Assembly (NCBI GenBank): GCA_030674185.1
Contig: JAPXFY010000022.1
Location: 38,984,130-39,048,129 of the forward strand
Direction: 5' to 3'
Length of the DNA: 64,000 nucleotides
Origin: Monoplex corrugatus
Lineage: Eukaryota; Mollusca; Gastropoda; Littorinimorpha; Ranellidae
In this document: positions 55,268 to 64,000 of the stretch, piece after piece
Position numbering within the stretch: the stretch's first letter is position 1
How the letters are laid out: every line of letters starts with the position of its first letter
Made by a program: the position numbers and the translations under genes
The notes under the pieces: generated by a model
The model's database searches: none
The model's input: only the letters and a program-made list of their open reading frames with translations
Told to the model about the DNA's origin: nothing

Positions 55268-55374
55268 AACACATAAACAGACAACTGAAGGAGTGAGATT
55301 GTTATTTCAATGTGTTGGTGATACATCTCTGTATAAAATCCTTTTTTTTTTTTGTAAGGGAGGGATGTATGTGC

Positions 55375-55490
55375 ATCTGTCTGTCTGTCTGTCTTTCTGT
55401 CTGTTTGTCTCTATCTCTGTCTGTTTGCCTCTCTGTCTTTCTGTCTCTCTCTCTCACTCTCTTTCTCTCACTCTCTCTCACAATGTAGTA
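55375..55490 (+). repeat. (CTGT)n/(CT)n microsatellite
   Basis: CTGT and CTCT runs in the 3' flank of TMCO6. Confidence 0.9.
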
Positions 55491-55493
55491 AAC

Positions 55494-56154
55494 TTAACCC
55501 TTTGTCTCCTGCACCCTGTCCTCCAACACCCTGCATTGTCAACCATGCTAGCAAAGCAAAAACTTAACCCTTTGATTCCCTCACCCTATCTGAGGGAGTC
55601 AAATGATTATCATAAAGTTCGGGCTATTGGGCACACCGGTATATAAAGCGCACCCACTAAATCATAGAAAAATCTGAACTATATTCACACCTATGCTGCA
55701 CTGGTTTATAAGCCACACTTTTTCAATGGCCAGGTCGGTCGCCTTAAACTCAAAGGCTGCTTCGTAGGCATTACATCGCGTTTTCGGCATGATGAGGGTG
55801 TACGCTTGAGCAGAGCAGATCTGAATACCGATCCAAATGCTTCAATATGTGCGGATTTGATTTAAAAACATGAACAGTTAACACTTTAATGTGAACAGTT
55901 AACACTTTAACATGGAGCTCACCGAAAAATCAATGAACGGTAAACACAATTTTGGTGAGTTAAAGAGAAACTAGGTAGGCCTACATACGAGAACGTGACA
56001 GTCTTGGGATCGGGGAAAATCCGCAAATAAGCCACATTGTTTTTTAAGCCGCAGGAGTTAATTAAAGCTGGGGGGAAAAGTCAAGGCTTATAGCCCGAAC
56101 TTTAAGGTAAGTTTTTGCAGCTGGTGGATATTAGGGTGGGAATCAAAGGGTTAA
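55494..56154. mobile_element. TTAA MITE, copy 9, split by a TA element
   Basis: Left arm 55494-55612 and right arm 56105-56154 (TTAA at 56151-56154). The middle is replaced by the element at 55615-56102. Confidence 0.8.
55615..56102. mobile_element. TA-flanked MITE (Tc1/mariner-like)
   Basis: The ends AAGTTCGGGCTAT and ATAGCCCGAACTT are perfect inverted repeats; TA flanks both sides. Motifs such as ATATAAAGCGCACC and ATAAGCCACA recur inside. Non-coding. A TA duplication is typical of the Tc1/mariner superfamily. Confidence 0.75.
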
Positions 56155-57004
56155 AACTGAGGAACACATTAAAAGTTACAAGTTTCAGTGATGTAATTAT
56201 ATACATTGTATATGTATAAATCACAAAAGCCCCATTTCCCTCCCCACCCTGTTGGCGATTGTATTGTGGCCTATGGCTGATGTACATTAAAAGTTGTGAG
56301 TTCTGTGTTTGTGTATGTGTGAGTGTGCTTGTTTTTTTTATGTGTGGTATGTATGTGTGTATTTGTATGGTATTTTTATAGTATGTTTTGTGTGTTGTTG
56401 CTGTTGTGTGTGGTATTTGTGTTCATGTGTGTTTGTGTGTGTTATTTTTGGTCGTATGCATTTGTGAGTGTGTGTGTTATATTGTTTGGTGTGTGTTTAT
56501 GTGGTATGGGCACATCTTGTATGTATTCTGCTGTTATGTAGTTATTTGTGTGTGTTTGTACATTGTTGTTGTGTGCGGTAGTTTGTATTTAAGAGCGTGT
56601 TTGTATGTATGTTTTTTCTAGTGTGCACACGTTTGTATTTGCATGTGCGCATTATGATGTGCTGTTGTATATATGTGTGTGTTGTGCGTTTGTTATTGAA
56701 AAAGGGAGATTGTAAGTGTAGGACCGTTTTGTTCTTTCTGGATTTGTTTGCTACCATATTTGTCAAACTCCTGTGTGTCACAACCCTACAGCACTGTTTC
56801 AATTCTACACACACCCAAACCCCACCTAACAATGAGACCACATGAGCAGGGTACAAAGGACCACAGAACAGTGGACGAGACCGCCATGTGCTCCCAGTTC
56901 CAAAAGGCCAGCAAAGCTCAGCTTGGTCTTTTGTAGATGGTTCAGACTATTTACTTGCTCAGTCCTCCTCCAAACCTATACCATTGTTATACATGTTGTT
57001 TTTT
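56155..57004 (+). other. Non-coding, GT-rich 3' flank
   Basis: Imperfect GTGT/TATG sequence at 56300-56690, then unassigned sequence. No gene is seen. Confidence 0.6.
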
Positions 57005-57830
57005 AAAAAGCCCCAAACTAACTGAGAGCCACATCAGGCTAAGCATTTCAAAACACAAACAATACTTATGTTATTTCTTTGTTATTGTTATTTTGTTAAA
57101 CCCAGCCAACTGCATAGAGCCTATCAGTGTATAGCTGTTCAAAACACAGCAATACTTGTGTTATTTCATTTTATTGTTTTTTTGTTTAAACCCAGCCAAC
57201 TGCGTAGAGCCATATCAGGGCTTTAGCTGTTTCAAAACAAACCAATACTTATTATTTCATTGTTATTTTTTTTTGTTTAAACCCCAGCCAACTGTGCAGA
57301 GCCATATCAGGGCTATAGCTGTTTCAAAACATACACAATATTATTATTTCATTGTTATTGTTATTTTTGTTTAAACCCCAGCCAACTGTGCAGAGCCATA
57401 TCAGGGCTATAGCGTTTCAAAACATACTCAATACTTATTTTATTTCATTGTTATTGTTATTTTTGTTTAAAGACCCAGCCGACTGCATAGAGCCATATCA
57501 GGGCTATAGCCATTTCAAAACATATACAATACTTATTGTTATTTCATTATTATTGTTATTTTTGTTTAAAGCCCAGCCGAACGCATAGAGCCATATCAGG
57601 GCTACAGCCGTTTCAAAAAGTAGCAATACTTGCTGTTATTGCATTGTTATTGTTATTTTTGTTTAACGTCCAGCCGACTGCGTAGAGCCATATCAGGGCT
57701 ATAGCCATTTCAAAACATACGCAATACTTATTGTTATTTCACTGTTTTTGTTATTTTTGTTTAAAGTTAATTTCTCCAGCCGACTGCATAGAGCCATATC
57801 AGGGCTACAGCTGTTTCAAAACATACTTTG
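57005..57830 (-). repeat. ~95-bp tandem array of the R1 3' end
   Basis: About eight units of TGTTATTTTTGTTTAAA..CC, CAGCCGACTGCATAGAGCC, ATATCAGGGCTATAGC and TTTCAAAACATACACAATAC. Each unit holds R1's 3' core and tail in minus orientation, and the array merges into R1 copy h. Confidence 0.92.
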
Positions 57831-58026
57831 AAAAAAGAAAAGAAAATTAAGTACACATATCAATGCATTCTCACACATAATCTAAGATGCCCCTGGCATT
57901 GACCACTCTGTCCAATTTATCACACAGGGGGTCTGAAAAATACAACAATAAATGCAATACTTTATTTGTATAGCGCAAAATCTTGATAAAATCAAATCTA
58001 AGCGCTAAAACAGACACACACGCACG

Positions 58027-58071
<45 letters not shown>

Positions 58072-59760
58072 CACACGGCTAAAATGGGGAGAAAGAATAA
58101 AAGCAATGGAAAATTATAGAGAGCATATTATATACAATTATATATTACAATGCGTTATTGAGGCTTTTGTAGCACATGGTGTCTAGTTTGTACTGTATGC
58201 GCTTTGATACAGGGAGCCAGTGAGTTGTGCCAGGAGAGGAGATATGTGGTCAGCTTTTTTCTTTTTTAGTACAAGGCGTGCAGCATTGTTTGAATGCGCT
58301 GCAGGATGTGAATGGTGGAGGCAGGAAGACCAGACAGGAGTGAATTGCAATAGTTAATGCGAGACATTATGAAGGAGAGAACGAGTTTTGCAGTTGTTTC
58401 GACAGAGAGATACTTCCTGATCAGGCTTATACGATGGAGGTGATAGTAGCAAGATCTGGCAGTTTGAGAAACAAAGTTGTTCATGGAGAGGGTAGAGTCA
58501 ATGCAGACACCAAGGTTTTTAGCTGAATCAGAAATTGGGACTGATGTGTTACATAATGGGAGAGAAAGAGGAGGCAGCTGAGAAAGTTTCTGACGGGTGC
58601 CAATGAGGATAGCTTCTGTTTTGTCGTCATTAAGCTGAAGTTTGTTGAACGTCATCCAGTTCTTAATGTCCAAGTAACACTCAGTGGTGCGAGTCAAGAG
58701 GCGCTGTAAATTGTCTGGTGTGTCACTGTCTAGAAGTTGGGTGTCATCAGCATAGAAGTGGTGTTTTATAGAGTGGGAGTTGATGATGGTAGACAGGAGG
58801 GAGGTGTAAAGAGTGAAAAGAACAGGGCCAAGGACAGATCCTTGTGGAACACCACAGGTCAGGTATACAGGTTGAGATAAGTGCCATTAATGAGAACAGT
58901 TTGTTTTCTGTTTGATAGATATGAAGTGAACCAGGAGAGAGCAATGTCAGAGATGCCAAAAGCATGATGAAGTTTAGAAAGGAGAATACCATGATCAATG
59001 GTATCAAAGGCTGCAGACAGATCAAGGAGTGTGAGGAGAGAGACTTTGCCAGTATCAGTTGCAAGGAGGAGATTGTTGAGAATGTGTAGCAGGGCAGTTT
59101 CAGTGCTATGGCACTGGCGGTAGGCTGACTGGAAAGGATTGAGGAGATTGTTGGCAGACAGGTGAGAGTTCAGCTGGTTGAGGACAACTTTTTCGATGAG
59201 TTTTGACAAGAAAGAGAGATTAGAGATAGGCCGGTAATTTTTCAGTTCATTTGGGTCTAAATTGTATTTCTTGAGGAGAGGGTGAACAATAGCAGACTTG
59301 AAAGAATCTGGGACAGTTCCAGTTTGAAGAGAAGTGTTGATGATGTCAGTGATGAATGGGAGGAGAGTAGGGAGACAGTCAGAGTAGAGAGAACCTGGAA
59401 GAGGATCCAATTCGCAGGTTTTGAATACAAATCTAAACATAACTAAGGACACTAAAACATATATAAAAACAGGCCTAAATTTACTTAAAATTGCTTTCAT
59501 ATATCTCATTTCCCTAGAGCCAAATGTGCACTCAATACGTGTACCCAATTATCAATACTAAGAAAGTATGCAAGACTCTTTGAACACATACAGGTGAATG
59601 GACCATTAAGGCAGAAAATGATAGGAAGAAATGACAGAAAGCAAAGGAACAAGGCAGAAAGAAAGAAAGAGAGTGACAGAAAAGAGGAAGTTTCTAGCAC
59701 AGTGGGGATACTATTTATACTGGAAAAAAAACCTGCATCCCCACAGGGGTCAATCTACAT
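57831..59760 (-). repeat. Dispersed repeat R1, copy h, split by LINE copy D
   Basis: R1 sequence at 57831-57936 (GCCCCTGGCATTGACCACTC) resumes at 59429 (AATACAAATCTAAACATAAC) and ends near GCATCCCCACAGGGG at 59756. Confidence 0.85.
57937..59428 (-). mobile_element. CR1/Jockey-like LINE, copy D, in R1
   Basis: Tail at 57937-57985, (GT)n at 58012-58072, RT segment from about 58151. About 300 bases covering the RT C-terminus are deleted at about 58150 and there are small frameshifts (58285, 58720, 58876). 5'-truncated at FKTCELDPLPGSLYSDCL. More diverged than copies B and C. Confidence 0.88.
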
Positions 59761-60440
59761 AAAATCATAATACATTATGATTAATTAATAAAAAGTCCCA
59801 CAATCTATACCTAATCATGCTATAAAACAACTTCCACCTATACCCAATCATAATATAAAAATGATTTTAAATCAAACGTAAGACAGTCACACGTCTTTTC
59901 TCTCTCATACATCACATCATAACACAAAAAGATTTAGAAATATACACTTTATTTCCAAAGGCAAAGGAATGATTTTAAAAAACATATACTTTATTTGCAA
60001 AGGCAAAGGCAACAGAGAGTTACAAAACTACGAATGTAATTTCAAAACTGTTAAAAATCAACATGCTCATATCTGAGATAAAATGTACATTTCTATGGAA
60101 ATGCTGTGGAAATAAAAACTCACTAAAAGGTGTCGTAGATGTCCTTTTTTGTATAAATATGATATTAATCCTCTCTTTGTATAAAAATAGTCCTATCACA
60201 GAGTCGCTAATGGATACAAAAAAACACATAACTTTTCGTCATTTTGATTCGAGAAAGATACAATGAGATGTGCATAGTCAAAAAAAGTATTTTAATGAGT
60301 CAGATACCTTCGCCATTGATTGAAAAGGCAGATAGATGGGCATGTTCAACATGAAGTATTTATGAGTCAGGATAACCTTTCGCCATTTTGATTTGAGAAC
60401 AGGCAGAATGAGATGTGCATAGTTCAACAATGAAGTTATT
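59761..60440 (+). other. AT-rich non-coding with short tandem duplications
   Basis: TATACTTTATTTGCAAAGGC and its near copy (59945-60010), and CATTTTGATT..GAGATGTGCATAG twice (60238-60285, 60373-60425). No gene is seen. Confidence 0.5.
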
Positions 60441-60633
60441 TTAACCTTTTCACTCCAGCACCCTATTCACCAACTGCAAAAACTTAATCTTTTGACTCCC
60501 TTACCCTTTCCACTAGCTTCCTGTCGGAAGCTGGTAGAAAAGGGTGAGTGAGCCTAAGGCTTAAGTTTTGCTTTGATAGCATGGTTAACAATGCAGGATA
60601 CTGGTGGATAAGGTGTGATAGTCAAAGGGTTAA
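60441..60633. mobile_element. TTAA MITE, copy 10
   Basis: TTAA at 60441-60444 and 60630-60633 with both arm pairs. Confidence 0.82.
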
Positions 60634-60925
60634 TGAGGCAAGCATACTTTTGCCAGTCAAATGCAGTAACAAGAAGCCCACAAGTTTATCAGTCTTGTTC
60701 ACAGATCTGCAAGCACAGATATCAAAACAGCCACACTATGTACAAAAAAAAAACAACCATCCCTGTCCATTCTTAGGACCACATTTGTAGAAGATCTGGT
60801 CCAAAAACATGTGGATGTTCAGGTCAAAAACATGGAAAATGTGGCAGAAAAAAACACTGATTAGTGGAATCCTGATTAACCCCCTGCCCGTCATATCGTT
60901 GCTGGCAGATTTGGATGAGCAATCT
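60634..60925 (+). other. Unassigned spacer between MITEs
   Basis: No repeat or coding signal, except TTAACCCCCTGCCCGTC at 60876, which resembles a lone TTAA-element end. Confidence 0.4.
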
Positions 60926-61105
60926 TTAACCCTTTGACTCTTGCACCTGTCCACCAGCATCTTGCATTGTCAATCATGGTAGCAATGCAAAAACTTAAAC
61001 CCTCCGACTCTCCCACCTTATCCACCAGCTTCCTGCAGGAAGCTAGTGGATAGGGTGAGGGAATGAAAGGGTTAAGTGGACACAGAGCGGGAGTCAAAGA
61101 GTTAA
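60926..61105. mobile_element. TTAA MITE, copy 11
   Basis: TTAA at 60926-60929 and 61102-61105. The right arm is shortened. Confidence 0.78.
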
Positions 61106-61179
61106 TGGAGCGTGAAGAACTCGAGCTATTACGCGAGCTGATCATGTTCTACTGTGACAACAACAACTTCAAAAAGAAA

Positions 61180-62345
61180 GAAATGCAAAATTGCGTCATG
61201 ATTTCCAAAGACAGAAATTGAATAATTCATGGTACAGTGAGATCCACACAGAACACTGTGATCATGCTTTTCAGAGAGAGAAACTGCACAATTCATGGTA
61301 CGATGAAATTCACACAGAAAATTGTGATGATGATTTTCTAAAAATGTAAAATTCATGGTACGGTGAGATTAGGAAACAAAACTGAGATAACATTTTCATA
61401 GGGAAAACTGTACAGTTTATATGACCAGTCGCCATGGTATAGTGGTTAGCGCAACAGACTACCAACTGGAAGGTTGTAGGTTTGAATCTCACCAGTCCAT
61501 TCAAAAATATATCATTGTGGGACTTTTCAGCTCTAACCGGTTCCTACCCAGAGTTGGGCATGCTATGGGCTCATTGGGAAGACTGGGACCACACAGTTGA
61601 GTCTCATCTACTTCCGGATGCATCATTGACAGTGTTGCTCAAATCTTCTGACCAGCACTGCATGTGTCTGTTTCTCGGGCCTGATTGACACTAGGATATA
61701 TTATGATAGTAAGCGTAGAGTACAGTCCTGTAACGCAGTCTCAATCCTAGATGGAACTCCATAGCATCATGATTATCATCCTCATCGATATCATCATCAT
61801 CACATTATAAAAACTGTTCCAGCTTCTGTGGCCATCAAGGTGGCGTAGAAAAATGGGATGAAAAAAAAAACCTGTACAGTTTATGGTACCATAAATAAAA
61901 TCAACACAGAAAATTGCGATCATGATTTTCAAAGAGAGAAATTGTACAATTATCTATAGTATGGTGAAAACCACACGGAAAATTGTCAATAATTTATGGT
62001 ATGGCGAAATTCACACAGAAAATTGTGATCATGATTTTCAGAGAAAGAACATGTAAAATTTATGGTACTGTGAGATTAGCAAAAACACACAAAACTGAGA
62101 TATTTTCATACGAATTGTAGTTTGTGGTACCATATTTAAAAACAACACAGAAAATTGTGATCATGATCTTCAGAGAAATTGTATGATTTATGGTACAGTA
62201 AAACCCACACAAAAATTGTGATCACGATTTTCAGGAAAAATTGTATAATTTATGGTAAAATGAGATCCACAGAGAAAATTGTAATCATGATTTCAGGAGA
62301 AATTGTATATTTTAGGGTAGTGAGACCCACACAGAACATTGTGAT
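61180..62345 (+). repeat. ~65-75-bp tandem array, interrupted by SINE-1
   Basis: ACACAGAAAATTGTGATCAT, GATTTTCAGAGAGAGAAATT and ATTCATGGTACGGTGAGAT recur through 61180-61420 and 61872-62345. Confidence 0.85.
61421..61871 (+). mobile_element. SINE-1, copy 3
   Basis: GGTATAGTGGTTAGCGCAAC (box A) and GTAGGTTTGAATCTCACC (box B), the shared body and a 10-A tail. CTGTACAGTTTAT at 61408-61420 and 61872-61884 is a 13-bp target duplication. Confidence 0.92.
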
Positions 62346-64000
62346 CATTGCAAAGTACCATGTTTTGTTACACACACAAAAGTAACAAAGAAGTACCATC
62401 ATGTTACACAAAGTAACAGCAAAGTACCATGTTTTGTTACACACACAAAGTAACAGCTTTTGTTACATACACAAAGTAACAGCAAAGTACCATGTTTTGT
62501 TATACACACAAAGTAACAGCTTTTGTTACATACACAAAATAACAGCAAAGTACCATGTTTTGTTACACACACAAAAGTAACAGAGAAGTACCACCATGTT
62601 ACACAAATTAACAGCAAAGTACCATGTTTTGTTATACACACAAAGTAACAGCAAAGTACCATGTTTTGTTACATATACAAAGTAACAGCAAAGTAGGGCC
62701 TACCATGTTTTGTTACACACACAAAGTAACAGAGAAGTACCACCAAGTTACACACACACAGTACCAAAGAAACACCATAACAGAAAAGTGCCATCACGTT
62801 TTGTTACATACACAAAGTAACAAAGAAGTACCATCATGTTTCGTTACACAAAGTAACAGTAAAGTGCCATCATGTTTTGTTAGAATACACAAAGCAACAG
62901 AGAAGTGCCATAACATTTTGTTACAAACACAAAGTAACAGAGAAGTGCCATCATGTTTTGTTACAATACACAAAGTAACAGAGAAGTACCATCATGTTTT
63001 GTTACACGCACAAAGTACAGAGAAGTGCCATCATGTTTTGTTACAATACACAAAGTAACAGAGAAGTACCATCATGTTTTGTTACACGCACAAAGTAACA
63101 GAAAAGTACCATCATGTTTTGTTACACACACAAGTAACAGAGAAGTACCATAATGTTTTGTTAAATACACAAAGCAACAGAGAAGTACCATCATGTTTTG
63201 TTAAATACACAAAGTAACACAGAAGTACCATAATGTTTTGTTACAAACACAAAGTAACAAAAAAGTACCATCATGTTTTGTTAAATACACAAAGCAACAG
63301 AGAAATACCATCATGTTTTGTTAAATACACAAAGTAAACAGAAGTACCATAATGTTTTGTTACAAACACAAAGTAACAAAGAAGTACCATCATGTTTTGT
63401 TACACACACAAAGTAACAAAGAAGTGTCATGTTAAGAAACACAGAAGTACCATCATGTTGTGTTACATACACAAAGAAACACAGAAGTACCATCAAGTTT
63501 TGTTACAAACACAAAGTAACACAGAACTACTATCATGTTTTGTTACATACACAAAGTACCACAGAAGTACCATCAGGTTGTGTTACAAACACAAAGTAAC
63601 ACAGGAGTACCATCATGTTTTGTTACATACACAAAGTAACACAGAACTACCATCATGTTGTGTTACAAACACAAAGTAACAGAGGGTACCATCATGTTTT
63701 GTTACATACACAAAGTAACACAGAACTACCATCATGTTGTGTTACAAACACAAAGTAACAGAGGGTACCATCATGTTTTGTTACATACACAAAGTAACAC
63801 AGAAGTACCATCATGCTTTGTCACATACACAAAGTAACACAGTAATACCATCATGCTTTGTCACATACACAAAGTAACACATAAGTACCATTATGCTTTG
63901 TCACATACACAAACACAGAAGTACCATCATGCTTTGTTACATACACAAAGTAACACAGAAGTATCACAACATGTTTTACTACATTAACAAAGTAACACAG
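62345..64000 (+). repeat. ~40-bp tandem array running off the window
   Basis: Roughly 40 units of AAGTAACAGAGAAGTACCAT plus CATGTTTTGTTACACACACA, with local higher-order pairing (for example a near-duplicate pair at 63610-63790). It continues past base 64000. Confidence 0.95.

Overview
This 64-kb window is animal nuclear DNA. It carries one recognisable host gene spread over at least 54 kb, embedded in very dense repeats. Split exons with GT-AG introns, APE-type LINEs, tRNA-derived SINEs, TTAA-, TA- and TAA-flanked DNA transposons and long microsatellites exclude a prokaryote. The repeat repertoire suggests a lophotrochozoan, most likely a gastropod mollusc; this rests on general familiarity with such repeats and is an inference.

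Host gene: eleven exons on the + strand (1384 to 55202) encode an armadillo-repeat protein with a basic importin-beta-binding-like start. Reading order and exon-by-exon similarity identify it as a probable TMCO6 orthologue (importin-alpha-like, transmembrane and coiled-coil domains 6). The first coding exon(s) are not seen and probably lie upstream of base 1. Exon 8 carries two opposite one-base frame breaks. The stop codon and an AATAAA signal lie at 55200-55267.

Layout. 1-10 kb: exons 1-4, a 26-bp minisatellite, two TTAA-flanked piggyBac-like remnants and the first copies of an unclassified dispersed repeat called R1 here. 10-20.6 kb: exon 5, a PD-(D/E)XK (RLE-type) retroelement nuclease fragment, and a deleted APE LINE ('LINE A') whose 5' part holds another piggyBac remnant. 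20.6-28.5 kb: exons 6-8, a minisatellite starting next to the exon 6 donor, a CR1/Jockey-like LINE 3' end, and a second LINE family ('LINE E') holding a TTAA-flanked insertion. 28.6-40.4 kb (intron 8): a 49-bp tandem array that grew inside one R1 copy and was then split by a PIF/Harbinger-like element, a nearly complete CR1-like LINE and a hAT element. 40.4-55.2 kb: R1 copies, SINEs, a 3.3-kb piggyBac-like element with ~370-bp tandem repeats, exons 9-11, and a CR1-like LINE nested in LINE E. 55.2-64 kb: 3' flank with MITEs, a second R1-derived array, another CR1-like LINE inside R1, and a 40-bp array running off the window.

The repeats cooperate in layers. TTAA MITEs and piggyBac-like elements use TTAA sites supplied by older repeats, CR1-like LINEs land in R1 and LINE E, and R1's 3' core has been tandemly amplified in three places with three different periods. 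Several splice acceptors of the host gene are separated from repeats by only a few tens of bases.
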